Of a stretch of DNA of 35,116 nt, positions 8,585 to 18,498 are shown piece by piece. How positions within the stretch are numbered: position 1 is the first letter of the stretch; the number at the start of each line of letters is the position of its first letter. The notes under the pieces were generated by a model. That model saw only the letters and a list, made by a program, of their open reading frames with translations, was not told the DNA's origin and made no database searches. This DNA is from Porticoccaceae bacterium (lineage in GTDB: Bacteria; Pseudomonadota; Gammaproteobacteria; Pseudomonadales; Porticoccaceae): the NCBI GenBank assembly GCA_028822945.1, contig JAPKCN010000003.1:1-35116 (forward strand), written 5' to 3'. Position numbers and translations under genes: made by a program.

Positions 8585-8600
8585 TGAACTGGAGAGCACT

Positions 8601-9815
8601 ATGAGTCTGCCAATTTATTTAGATTATGCATCTACCACACCGGTCGATCCGGACGTGGCAGAAAAAATGATGCAGTGCTTGACGCCATCGGGCAACTTTG
8701 GGAATCCGGCGTCGCGTTCACACGTGTTTGGCTGGGAGGCGGAATCAGCAGTAGAAGACGCACGCGTCGAAGTGGCCAAGTCGATCGGGGCCGACCCACG
8801 CGAAGTGGTGTGGACGTCGGGGGCTACTGAGGCCAACAATCTAGCTATCAAAGGTTGCGCGCACTTCAACACGCGTAAAGGCAGACATATCATCACTTCT
8901 CGCATAGAACACAAAGCAGTGCTTGACACCTGCCGCCAGTTGGAACGCGAAGATTTTGAAATTACGTATCTTGATCCAGATCCACAGGGGTTGATTCAGC
9001 CGCAGATGATCGCCGACGCGATCCGCGATGACACTACGGTCGTCTCTATTATGCATGTCAACAACGAGCTCGGCACACGTAACGATATAGCCGCGATCGG
9101 TGCCATCTGTCGCGCCAATAAGGTGTTTTTTCATGTCGATGCAGCGCAGAGCGCCGGCAAGACCGAAATTGATGTCGAGGCCATGATGGTCGACATGATG
9201 TCTTTTTCGGCGCACAAAATCTATGGGCCCAAGGGCATCGGTGCACTCTACGTGCGGCGCAAGCCGCGGGTGCGTATCGAGGCGCAGATGCATGGTGGCG
9301 GACACGAGCGTGGTATGCGCTCGGGCACTCTGCCGACCCATCAGATAGTCGGTATGGGTGAGGCCTTTCGCATTGGCCACCAGATACTTGAGGCGGAGAC
9401 CCAGCGGGTAGCGGCGCTGCGCCAGCGCCTTTGGGATGGTGTTTCTGATATGGAAGAGGTATATTTAAATGGTTCTCCCGACCAGCATGTTCCGGGTATC
9501 GTAAACATCAGTTTTGCCTTTGTCGAAGGTGAATCGTTGATTATGGCGCTGCGTGATCTGGCGGTATCCTCCGGCTCCGCCTGCACCTCGGCTAGCTTAG
9601 AACCATCCTATGTATTGCGGGCACTCGGTTTAAATGACGAGATGGCGCACAGCTCAATCCGCTTTAGTATAGGTCGATACACCACAGAGCAACAGATCGA
9701 TGATGCAGTTGCCAAGGTGCGCCGAGCGGTGGAGAAGTTGCGCGAATTATCGCCGCTGTGGGATATGTTTAAGGACGGCGTCGATTTAAATCAGGTAGAA
9801 TGGTCAGCACATTAG
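8601..9815 (+). CDS. iscS: Cysteine desulfurase
   Basis: 404 aa from ATG 8601 (GGAGAG upstream): [82 protein letters not shown]. Confidence 0.98.
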   Translation: MSLPIYLDYASTTPVDPDVAEKMMQCLTPSGNFGNPASRSHVFGWEAESAVEDARVEVAKSIGADPREVVWTSGATEANNLAIKGCAHFNTRKGRHIITSRIEHKAVLDTCRQLEREDFEITYLDPDPQGLIQPQMIADAIRDDTTVVSIMHVNNELGTRNDIAAIGAICRANKVFFHVDAAQSAGKTEIDVEAMMVDMMSFSAHKIYGPKGIGALYVRRKPRVRIEAQMHGGGHERGMRSGTLPTHQIVGMGEAFRIGHQILEAETQRVAALRQRLWDGVSDMEEVYLNGSPDQHVPGIVNISFAFVEGESLIMALRDLAVSSGSACTSASLEPSYVLRALGLNDEMAHSSIRFSIGRYTTEQQIDDAVAKVRRAVEKLRELSPLWDMFKDGVDLNQVEWSAH

Positions 9816-9928
9816 ACCGCTAGGTTCAGGCATGGGGCCAATCGCTCCACCAGCGGCGGCATGTAGGGAATCAGGCAGCTCTCAATAGGGATCTAACTAA
9901 CAGCGACAGCAGAGAAGGAGACATCGTT

Positions 9929-10312
9929 ATGGCTTACAGCGAGAAAGTGATCGATCATTACGAAAACCCGCGAAACGTCGGCAAATTAGACGACAACTCG
10001 AAATTTGTCGGCACTGGCATGGTTGGTGCACCAGCTTGTGGTGACGTTATGCGTTTGCAAATTCAGGTGAATGCCGACGGTGTGATCGAAGACGCTAAAT
10101 TTAAAACTTATGGCTGCGGGTCCGCCATTGCCTCCAGTTCGCTGTTGACCGAGTGGGTCAAGGGTAAGAACATTGACGAGGCTGAGCAGATTAAAAACAC
10201 TGAGATCGCCTACGAGTTGGCGTTGCCGCCGGTCAAAATTCACTGCTCGGTGCTCGCCGAAGACGCCATCAAGGCGGCTGTGCGCGACGTGCGAAAAAAA
10301 CAAGGCAGATAA
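9929..10312 (+). CDS. iscU: Fe-S cluster assembly scaffold
   Basis: [44 protein letters not shown], and HscA-binding LPPVKIHCS. Confidence 0.98.
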   Translation: MAYSEKVIDHYENPRNVGKLDDNSKFVGTGMVGAPACGDVMRLQIQVNADGVIEDAKFKTYGCGSAIASSSLLTEWVKGKNIDEAEQIKNTEIAYELALPPVKIHCSVLAEDAIKAAVRDVRKKQGR

Positions 10313-10319
10313 CCTAGCA

Positions 10320-10643
10320 ATGGCCATCACCATGACCGCGGCGGCTGAGCAACATGTCGTCAAACATTTGCAGAATCGCACCAAGGGCATTGGTGTACGG
10401 CTGGGTGTGCGCACTACTGGCTGTTCTGGCTTGTCTTACGTACTCGAATTTGTCGACTACACCGCCGCCGAGGACCAAGTTTTTGACTGTGGTGACGTGG
10501 TCTTAGTGATCGATCCTAAGAGTCTGATCTACCTCGACGGTACAGAGCTAGACTATGTCAAAGAGGGTCTCAACGAAGGTTTTGAATTTAAAAACCCCAA
10601 CGTAAAGGATGAATGTGGCTGTGGAGAGAGCTTCCACGTTTAG
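10320..10643 (+). CDS. iscA: A-type Fe-S carrier
   Basis: ATG 10320: [13 protein letters not shown]...[19 protein letters not shown]...[16 protein letters not shown]. Confidence 0.97.
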   Translation: MAITMTAAAEQHVVKHLQNRTKGIGVRLGVRTTGCSGLSYVLEFVDYTAAEDQVFDCGDVVLVIDPKSLIYLDGTELDYVKEGLNEGFEFKNPNVKDECGCGESFHV

Positions 10644-10655
10644 TCCGCCAACGCG

Positions 10656-11201
10656 ATGGCCGAAGTGATAAGTTCAAGATCATACTTTGATATTTTCTCA
10701 CTCCCGATTGGATGGTCGATCGAGAGCGCAGTGCTGGATAGTCGCTACCGGCAATTGCAGAGGCAATTTCACCCGGATCGCTATGCCGGTAAAAGCGACG
10801 TAGACATACGTCTCGCGGTGCAGACTGCAGCCCTAATTAACGACGCCTACGCGACCCTGATGTCACCACTCAAACGCGCTCAATACCTGTTAAAACTTGA
10901 TGGTGTAAAAGCTGATCAAGAGAGTCACATCACCAGCGATGGTGAATTTTTGATGGCGCAGATTGAATTGCGTGAAGAGCTTGCAGAGGTCGGTGAAAGC
11001 GGCGCGTCCAGTAGCGCATTAGCCGCACTAGCGGTTCTAGAGCAGCGTATTGCCTTGACCTATGTCGGCCTTCAAGACGATTTCAACGGCCACTATAGCG
11101 CGGGTGAACAGACTGCCGCCTTCGAGGTGGTGGCCAAAATGCAATTTTTTGCTAAGCTCTTAGAGCATGTCGAGGCGCTCGAAGAGCAACTCGATAGCTA
11201 A
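10656..11201 (+). CDS. hscB: Fe-S biogenesis co-chaperone (J-protein)
   Basis: SYFDIFSLP, J-domain HPD in QRQFHPDRYAG, AALINDAYATLMSPLKRAQYLL. Confidence 0.96.
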   Translation: MAEVISSRSYFDIFSLPIGWSIESAVLDSRYRQLQRQFHPDRYAGKSDVDIRLAVQTAALINDAYATLMSPLKRAQYLLKLDGVKADQESHITSDGEFLMAQIELREELAEVGESGASSSALAALAVLEQRIALTYVGLQDDFNGHYSAGEQTAAFEVVAKMQFFAKLLEHVEALEEQLDS

Positions 11202-11222
11202 CCCAACTAAACAGGACATCGC

Positions 11223-13088
11223 GTGGCACTACTGCAGATATCTGAACCCGGCGCGACGCCGCAGCCGCATCAGCGCAAGCACGCAGTTGGCATCGATCTC
11301 GGCACTACCAACTCATTGGTGGCGCTGGTGCGTAGCGGTACCCCCGAGATCCTCGCCGACGAGACCGGCGTAGCGTTATTGTCGTCGGTTGTGCACTACG
11401 CCACCGACGGAAGCCGTTGCGTCGGCGCTGATGCCCAGCAACAGGCCCTCAGCGACCCCCTGAACACCTTGAGTTCGGTCAAGCGTTTACTTGGACGCGG
11501 CCTTACAGATGTCGACAGTCTCGGCGCGCAAATGCCCTATGAGTTTGAGTGCGACGACGGCGGTATGCCGAAAATCCGCACCCGCCAGGGCATGGTTAGT
11601 CCGATACAGGTATCGGCCGAAATTCTGCGCACGCTTGCCGAGCGGGCCGAGCACGCGCTCGATGGTATACTCGACGGGGCAGTGATCACGGTGCCAGCGT
11701 ACTTTGACGATGCCCAGCGCCAAGCCACCAAGGATGCCGCGACACTCGCCGGTATCAAGGTGCTGCGTCTGCTCAACGAACCCACGGCAGCGGCTATCGC
11801 CTATGGGTTGGATAATGCAAAAGAAGGCATAATTGCGATCTACGATCTCGGAGGTGGAACTTTTGATATCTCGTTGTTGCGTCTGTCACGCGGGGTCTTT
11901 CAAGTGCTTGCTACGGGCGGCGACTCGGCTCTTGGTGGGGATGATTTTGATCGTGCTATTGCTGACTGGATTCGCCGGAAAATCGGTCTTGACAGTTCGC
12001 TCGACCCATTTCAGCAGCGCCAGTTGCTGGTAAGTGCGCGGGCTGCTAAAGAGGCCCTCACAGATGTCGACAGTGCGCCCTTAGATGTGCTCGGATGGCA
12101 CGGGCAGTTGACCCGCCAACAGCTCGCTGATCTGATAGCGCCGATGATTGACAACACGCTGCGCGCCTGTAAGCGCGCAGCACGTGATGCTGGTGTCAAG
12201 ATTGCCGAGATCGACGACGTGGTGTTGGTTGGAGGCTCTACGCGCACTCCATTGGTGGTAGCTAAGGTCGCCGAATTTTTTGCTTGCACACCGCGCACCA
12301 ACCTCGATCCCGATTGCGTTGTTGCGCTTGGCGCGGCCCTTCAGGCCGAGATGCTGATCGGCAATCAATCGGGCGATGATCTGCTTTTGCTTGATGTTAT
12401 TCCGCTGTCGCTGGGAATCGAGACCATGGGTGGGTTGATCGAAAAGATCATCCACCGCAACACCACCATTCCGGTGTCTAAGGCACAAGAGTTCACTACC
12501 TTTAAAGATGGTCAGACGTCTATGGCGATCCACGTGTTGCAGGGCGAGCGCGAGTTGGTCGACGACTGCCGATCGCTGGCGCGCTTTGATCTGCGCGATA
12601 TCCCGCCGATGGTCGCCGGTGCGGCTAAAATCCGCGTCACCTATCAGGTTGATGCCGACGGTCTGCTTAGCGTTAGCGCGCGCGAATTAGTCAGTGCGGT
12701 CGAGTCGCGGATCGAGGTCAAGCCGTCTTATGGGCTTGCCGAGACCGAGATTACCCAGATGCTAAAAGACTCTTATAGTTACGCCCGCGAGGATATGGCG
12801 GCGCGGGCACTGCGCGAGCAGCAAGTAGAAGCCGATCGTATGATTGGCGATTTAAGCGCCGCGCTGGATAGCGACGCGCATATGCTCACCGTCAGTCAAG
12901 TGCAGTGTCTGCGGGTTGCAGTAGCCGAGTTACGCGATCTACGCCGCATTTGCAGCGAGCACCGCACGCTGGCACAGCAGATCGAAGCAGTCGGCAAGGC
13001 GAGTGAGCCATTTGCTGCACTGCGTATGGACAGCAGTATAAAATCCGCCCTCGCCGGGCATACTCTTGACGAAATAGACCAGGACTAG
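11223..13088 (+). CDS. hscA: Fe-S biogenesis Hsp70 chaperone
   Basis: GTG start; [64 protein letters not shown]. Confidence 0.97.
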   Translation: MALLQISEPGATPQPHQRKHAVGIDLGTTNSLVALVRSGTPEILADETGVALLSSVVHYATDGSRCVGADAQQQALSDPLNTLSSVKRLLGRGLTDVDSLGAQMPYEFECDDGGMPKIRTRQGMVSPIQVSAEILRTLAERAEHALDGILDGAVITVPAYFDDAQRQATKDAATLAGIKVLRLLNEPTAAAIAYGLDNAKEGIIAIYDLGGGTFDISLLRLSRGVFQVLATGGDSALGGDDFDRAIADWIRRKIGLDSSLDPFQQRQLLVSARAAKEALTDVDSAPLDVLGWHGQLTRQQLADLIAPMIDNTLRACKRAARDAGVKIAEIDDVVLVGGSTRTPLVVAKVAEFFACTPRTNLDPDCVVALGAALQAEMLIGNQSGDDLLLLDVIPLSLGIETMGGLIEKIIHRNTTIPVSKAQEFTTFKDGQTSMAIHVLQGERELVDDCRSLARFDLRDIPPMVAGAAKIRVTYQVDADGLLSVSARELVSAVESRIEVKPSYGLAETEITQMLKDSYSYAREDMAARALREQQVEADRMIGDLSAALDSDAHMLTVSQVQCLRVAVAELRDLRRICSEHRTLAQQIEAVGKASEPFAALRMDSSIKSALAGHTLDEIDQD

Positions 13089-13090
13089 CC

Positions 13091-13429
13091 ATGCCACGCA
13101 TTGTATTTTTACCCCATCCCGAACTTTGCCCCGAGGGCGCGGTAGTCGAGGCAGAAAAGGGCGAGAGCATCTGTCAGGCGGCGTTGCGTAATGGCCTAGA
13201 TATAGAGCACGCCTGCGAAATGTCGTGCGCCTGCACCACCTGCCACGTGCATATTCGCGAGGGCTATGAAGATCTGCCCGAGGCCGACGAACTCGAAGAT
13301 GACTTTCTCGATAAGGCGTGGGGCGTAGACCCAGATTCGCGGCTGAGTTGCCAGGTGCTGATGGATGATAAGGATTTGGTCGTTGAAATCCCTAAATATA
13401 CTATTAATATGGTGTCGGAAAGACACTGA
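13091..13429 (+). CDS. fdx: ISC-type [2Fe-2S] ferredoxin
   Basis: 112 aa with HACEMSCACTTCHVHIREG and SRLSCQVLM; follows hscA. Confidence 0.96.
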   Translation: MPRIVFLPHPELCPEGAVVEAEKGESICQAALRNGLDIEHACEMSCACTTCHVHIREGYEDLPEADELEDDFLDKAWGVDPDSRLSCQVLMDDKDLVVEIPKYTINMVSERH

Positions 13430-13443
13430 CCGGAGGCGTTAGC

Positions 13444-13638
13444 ATGGACTGGATTGACATCAACGACATCGCCATTGAACTGTGTGAACGCCACCCCAGT
13501 GTTGATCCGCAGTACGTCAATTTTGTCGACCTGCGCAAGTGGGTCATGGCGCTGGACGGCTTTGACGGCGACGCCGAACGATGTGGCGAAAAAGTACTCG
13601 AGGCAATTCAAATGGCGTGGATGGATGAACGCGATTGA
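13444..13638 (+). CDS. iscX: Fe-S assembly protein IscX
   Basis: 64 aa: MDWIDINDIAIELCERHPSVDPQYVNFVDLRKWVMAL...WMDERD. Confidence 0.95.
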   Translation: MDWIDINDIAIELCERHPSVDPQYVNFVDLRKWVMALDGFDGDAERCGEKVLEAIQMAWMDERD

Positions 13639-14423
13639 TCAACTTTGATGCACTTGAGCACAATGTTGAAGCTCAGCGCATGGTATTTTTAAACGCGTCA
13701 CCGGTCGAGCACATTGTTATCGACGACTTTTGCAATGCCAAAGCCCTGCGCGGTGCGCTCTGCAGAATCCCCGATCCACTGTTGACTGGCACCACCAAAA
13801 GCCGGGATTATATGTTTGCCAAAAACAAATTCGAAAAATCTGACTTCGAGCAACTGTGTCCGGTATTTGCCGAACTCAAGGTGGAACTTCTATCGGCGCG
13901 TTTTGCGGCGTGGATATCGGGCCTGACCGGCGAGGACATGTTTATTGATCCTACCTTTCACGGTGGTGGACTTCATCAGGGGGGTATAGACAGTTTTCTG
14001 GATATGCATGTCGACTTTAACTACCACCCAGTAAACCCCACTTGGCGGCGCGATATCAATTTGTTACTGTATTTGAATGAGGGTTGGCAGCGCGCCTACG
14101 GGGGACACTTAAAACTCGCCGACGGTCGACTGGATGTGTCTATTCCAGAGTTGATTGAGCCGCTATTTAATCGAGCGGTGATCATGTTAACGCGCGATTA
14201 TACCCTTCATGGTTACGATCCGATTGCCTTTCCGATAGGCTCTTATCGGCGCTCGATAGCCGCTTATGGCTACACCCAAATGGCGCAAGAGGGCATGGGT
14301 AGAACGACTGTTTGGTACCCCGAAACGTCTAACCGATTAAAGCGCCTACTCGGACGCCATATGCACAAATTAGTGCGTATTAAGTCGGCCTTATTAGGTT
14401 CTGGTACGGACAAAAAACGCTAG
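13635..14423 (+). CDS. 2-oxoglutarate-Fe(II) dioxygenase (prolyl-hydroxylase-like fold)
   Basis: DMHVDFNYHP (HxD) ... RRDINLLLYLNEGWQRAYGGHLKL ... YTLHGYDPI (distal His) ... YRRSIAAYGYT. Possible TTG start overlapping the iscX TGA; alternative in-frame ATG at 13680. Confidence 0.8.
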   Translation: MINFDALEHNVEAQRMVFLNASPVEHIVIDDFCNAKALRGALCRIPDPLLTGTTKSRDYMFAKNKFEKSDFEQLCPVFAELKVELLSARFAAWISGLTGEDMFIDPTFHGGGLHQGGIDSFLDMHVDFNYHPVNPTWRRDINLLLYLNEGWQRAYGGHLKLADGRLDVSIPELIEPLFNRAVIMLTRDYTLHGYDPIAFPIGSYRRSIAAYGYTQMAQEGMGRTTVWYPETSNRLKRLLGRHMHKLVRIKSALLGSGTDKKR

Positions 14424-14652
14424 CTAATGATGGTACTAAACGCTTTAGGTTTAACCGAACAACTGTCTACAGCATCTAAATAAGGTTAGTGCAAATTAGG
14501 GCCCACCTATCGGTATAACCCTGATGCTTTAGTCGACCTATTGAACATCAAGGCAATTTCGCGAAGATATTACGCTGCAAATTTAAAACGTCTTTCCGGT
14601 AAGCTATTTTTGAGGTTTAGTTTAGATGATGGATCAGCCTGTGGTTATGGGG

Positions 14653-14830
14653 CTAACGGTAACTCTCGGTTAGTCCATTGCGAGGCACTATAGTCGGGCG
14701 TTCAAGATCGCTGCGCAGTGCCTTATGAAAGCGCACGGAATACCGATCGCTGTCTCCGGCCAGGTCGTAATGCTAGAGCTTACTAACACCGCGCAATAAC
14801 ACCACAGAGTAATTCAGCGCAAGGCTTGAT
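14653..14830 (-). pseudogene. Possible unidentified coding remnant
   Basis: Minus-strand frame reads NYSVVLLRGVSKL*HYDLAGDSDRYSVRFHKALRSDLERPTIVPRNGLTESYR*. Protein-like composition with one internal stop (14773-14775); family not recognised. Confidence 0.3.
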
Positions 14831-14838
14831 AAGTGATC

Positions 14839-15204
14839 TTAAATGTGACTATGAGGTAGTTTAAAATATTCGATTAAATGAGCAAGAATTTCCTCGGTGC
14901 ACGCGATATGCAAGCTTCCCTTTGGCACGAGACGGTTGTAAGTCGCCAAAAGAAGTCGTCGCCACCTACAAAAAATAGCTGCGTACAATGCTGTTGATAG
15001 GTACCCACCCACTCGGCCAACTGGCCGCGGGGCTTGGCAAAGTCGACATAGTGAACCTCTAACGGGTGACGAATTTTGGGGAACAGCGCCATCAGACCCA
15101 CGACGCCCAGACAGTGGGGGAAAGTAGCGGTTGCCGGCATCGACAAAATCGCGTTTAAATAGATACAGCAGAACGCTCTGTTGATGAGCGGGTTGCAATG
15201 ACAT
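14839..15204 (-). pseudogene. Frameshifted DUF3088-like gene
   Basis: Frame 1 MSLQPAHQQSVLLYLFKRDFVDAGNRYF, then frame 2 PHCLGVVGLMALFPKIRHPLEVHYVDFAKPRGQLAEWVGTYQQHCTQLFFVGGDDF, then frame 1 again ...ACTEEILAHLIEYFKLPHSHI*. The composite resembles DUF3088 proteins. Confidence 0.6.
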
Positions 15205-15449
15205 ATGGTCCTTGATTAAGTTTTACTCTGGGGTCGCGCAGTGGACCTGCCATTGCCGCATACTTTACGTGACGTCCTAAACAAAGGCCAGTTAGCGACC
15301 CGAGTGTGCGTTAAATATAGGTTCTGTTCAGCGGCGCAAGAGCGCTCAGATTGTCCGTTCTGCGGCGCATATGCTGCTACCACTCAACGAGATATACGAA
15401 TAAACTATCTTTTCGGCGTACTCCGCCCAACAATTTTTTGAGGTTTAGA

Positions 15450-16145
15450 ATGGCCGATTTTGTACCGATCTTAGCGCACGCAGTATTTCGCAAAGGAGGC
15501 GAAGAAAAACTCGAAGAGTGGATTCGTGAACCGCTGTCACGCGACGATTTTTTGCAAACTCCAGATAATCGCTTTTTGTCGACCATGACCCTGTGCGTGT
15601 TTCAGGCGGGCTTTGTATGGCGCGTCATCCGCAAAAAATGGCCAGATTTTGAAACTGTTTTTTTTGGCTTCGAGCCTTCTAAAATGGTCTTGCTGAGCCC
15701 CGATCAGTTAGACGATATCGCGCTGGATATCCGCATTGTACGCAATCGGCAAAAAGTCATGAGTGTGCCGCAAAATGCCGCCTACATTATGGATATGACG
15801 GCTAAGCACGGCAGCTTTGCTGCCTTTGTCGAGCATTGGCCAAAGGACGACTTTGTCGGTCTCTGCCAGCACCTTAAAAAACATGGCTGTCGTTTGGGCG
15901 GACGCAGCGGCCCGCGTATGTTGCGCTATCTCGGATGTGACAGCTTTAACCTGAGTAGTGACGTGGTCACCTGCCTGCGTGAGGGCGGTCTAGAAATTGC
16001 CGACCACCCAACCAGCAAGTCAGATTTGGCTAAGGTACAGGCGCAGTTTAATCATTGGCGCGAGCAAACTGGCTACTCGCTAACCCGCCTGAGTCGCATC
16101 TGCGCCTGCGCCAGCGGTGAGAACTACACCGAGCCATTTGGCTAG
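15450..16145 (+). CDS. DNA-3-methyladenine glycosylase I (Tag) family protein
   Basis: From ATG 15450 (MADFVPILAHAVFRKGGEEKLEE). RFLSTMTLCVFQAGFVWRVIRKKWPDFE and GGRSGPRMLRYLGCDSFNLSSDVV match the Tag family. Confidence 0.75.
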   Translation: MADFVPILAHAVFRKGGEEKLEEWIREPLSRDDFLQTPDNRFLSTMTLCVFQAGFVWRVIRKKWPDFETVFFGFEPSKMVLLSPDQLDDIALDIRIVRNRQKVMSVPQNAAYIMDMTAKHGSFAAFVEHWPKDDFVGLCQHLKKHGCRLGGRSGPRMLRYLGCDSFNLSSDVVTCLREGGLEIADHPTSKSDLAKVQAQFNHWREQTGYSLTRLSRICACASGENYTEPFG

Positions 16146-16237
16146 CCGAGAGCGCATAGGCGGTAACCGCTGCGCTAAAAATACCGATTGGTGGTGGCTT
16201 CCACAAAAAAATAACAACAACACGAAGGAGAGTACAG

Positions 16238-16648
16238 ATGACCACACACACCGGAGGATGCCTTTGCGGGCAAGTTCGCTATGCCTTTGATGCTGAGCGA
16301 GTAGAGGGTGGCACTTGCTATTGCCGCGATTGTCAGCGCGCTACCGGCAGTCCAATGACGACCGTCACCATGGCCGCTACCGAGGCGCTAAAAATAACCG
16401 GCGAAACGCGCACCTATAGCCTACAGAGCGCGGCCGACCGCACCGTCACGCGACATTTCTGCCCGACCTGTGGCTCACAGTTATTTACCGATGCCGAGAT
16501 GGCGCCCGGCGCGCGCTTTATTAAGTGCGCCACGCTCGATAATCCATCGGCGGCCAGCATACAGGCCAACTATTGGCTGTCGGCTGCGCCCGACTGGGCA
16601 CCCGTCGACCGATCACTGACCTGTTTCGACGAAAACCCCAGTGGTTAG
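16238..16648 (+). CDS. GFA (CENP-V/GFA domain) family zinc protein
   Basis: GGCLCGQVRYAF, CYCRDCQRATGSP, HFCPTCGSQLFTD; GGAG ribosome-binding site upstream. Confidence 0.92.
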   Translation: MTTHTGGCLCGQVRYAFDAERVEGGTCYCRDCQRATGSPMTTVTMAATEALKITGETRTYSLQSAADRTVTRHFCPTCGSQLFTDAEMAPGARFIKCATLDNPSAASIQANYWLSAAPDWAPVDRSLTCFDENPSG

Positions 16649-16899
16649 TGCCAGTTTATAGACACTAAGGACGGCATCGCCGTTCTAAAGACAGGCGCAG
16701 TGGTTGCCAGAGTCTGCCGTGACGCCAAGCGCGCAGAGAGATTGCAGTGGCAATTATGCAGGTCGCAACGCCAGTTGAACAACAAAAAGACAATCTAGCA
16801 GGGAACCAAAGCGTTTGACGCTTGTCTGATAAATGTGTGGCTAACGGAGTGTCACCAGCAAAATTGTCCACCAGATCAAAGCTTAAGAGGTGTAAATCA

Positions 16900-17876
16900 A
16901 TGCAAGCTGCGGTATTCATGGGCCCGGACCAACCCTTGCGGGTTATTCAACAGCCGATACCGGTGATCGATGATCAGCAAATGTTGCTGCGGGTAAGCTT
17001 TTGTGGGATCTGTGGCACCGACCTTCACGCCACCCGCGAGGGGCCGTTTATGGTGCCCCGCAACACTGTGCTGGGGCATGAGTTTTCTGGCGAGATTTCG
17101 GCCCTGGGTGCGGGGCTAGAGGGCGGCGAGTTTGCCGTCGGCGACCGCGTGATATCACTGCCCTATATAGGCGAACAACTAATCGGTTTTGGCGATAATC
17201 CGGGCGGCTATGGCGAGTATCTGCGTGTTGGTCATGCGCTGGTATTAAAAATTCCTGAGGCTATTAGCGATCGCGATGCCGCGCTGGTCGAGCCATTGGC
17301 GGTTGGCTTGCACGCGGTCGATAAGGCCGGTAGTGTGGTGGGAAAAATTTTTTGATTGTCGGGGCTGGGCCGATTGGCTTGGCTTGCGCGCTTTGGTGTC
17401 GTCTGCGCGGTGCCCAACAGGTGTTGATTAGCGAGCGGGTGGCGGCTCGTGCGGCGATGGGCGCAACCTTCGGTTTTATTACACTGGATGGCGATGGCGA
17501 TGTAGACGCAGCGTTTAAAGCCCTCGCCGGCGGTGCTGCCGACATTCAGTTTGAGTGCGTTGGGGCACCGGGCATGTTGCAGGCTTGTATCGAGCGCGCA
17601 CCAACCGGTGGGTTAATCATGGGCGTGGGTGTATGCGATCAATCCGACCATATCGAACCGCTGGCTGCGGTGCTCAAAGAGCTGTGCATCCAGTGGGTGT
17701 TGGGCTATCAGAAGAGCGACTTCGCGCAAACCCTGGAGGCAATACTGAGTGGAGAGCTACAACCGGCGGCAATGATCACCGATGTGGTTACGCTGGCGCA
17801 ATTGCCAGCTGCATTTGAGGCGCTACGCGATCCCGTCGACCAGTGCAAGGTGTTGGTCGATTTGCGACCGCAATAG
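16900..17876 (+). pseudogene. Zinc-type medium-chain alcohol/polyol dehydrogenase, interrupted by a single frameshift
   Basis: N-part 16900-17355 (CGICGTDLHA, GHEFSGE, PLAVGLHAVDKAGSVVGKIF*). C-part 17352-17876 in the -1 frame (LIVGAGPIGLACALWCRLRGAQQVLISE...). Junction is GGAAAAATTTTTTGATTG. Confidence 0.8.
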
Positions 17877-18113
17877 CTGCGCGCGCCGCGCTTGTCGATT
17901 GTCTGGCTGCAACGAACGCGTTACAGGGCGCACTCCGAAATGTATGCGGTGGGCGCTTGGGCCTTGCAAACTAAGTATGCCAACCTGCGCAGGTATTTGA
18001 TTGGCAGGCGAGCTGCTGGAAATCGGCATTTTAGTGATCAACACCCAATATTACCGCAGGTTAGTATTAAAAAAAGGAGCATAAATAGTACACATATCAA
18101 GAAATACTGAAAT

Positions 18114-18375
18114 ATGGGCTAGTCTTTGTTTAAAGATGTTGGCGACCACTTTACTTTTAACACAAATTGCCCCAACACTCAGGATGGTGAGCCGGCTGTC
18201 GACTCCGATAATTTGGATGCGCTGCTGACCTCGGTCAATACTTGCCGATAGCGAATAACCTATCGCCGTCAACACCAAAAAGCTGCTTGATCTATTTGAT
18301 AAAGTACTAGAAAAAACGCTGTCGCAGCTCTTTGGCGGGTTCCGTTTGGCAGCTGCCGGGGCCACGGTGCATTAA
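18114..18375 (+). pseudogene. Possible unidentified coding remnant
   Basis: ATG GGC TAG then SLFKDVGDHFTFNTNCPNTQDGEPAVDSDNLDALLTSVNTC, a frame change, then IAVNTKKLLDLFDKVLEKTLSQLFGGFRLAAAGATVH*. Protein-like but interrupted. Confidence 0.35.
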
Positions 18376-18498
18376 ATTGTTGGTATGAATGGCCTCGGGT
18401 GAGGCTAGTTTATGCTTTGGCAGAACAGAGCAACGCCGGAGGTAGAGTTGCCCTTTTTGTATCCTTTCTTTGTGTTGTCGCCAATAACCCCTAACGGG

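Noticed and set aside
8523-8600. N-terminal extension of iscS from the ORF track ([26 protein letters not shown])
   Set aside because: Not part of IscS homologs; ATG 8601 has a good GGAGAG and gives the canonical N-terminus.
10173-10319. Upstream extension of the iscA ORF
   Set aside because: Overlaps iscU out of frame; canonical IscA starts at ATG 10320.
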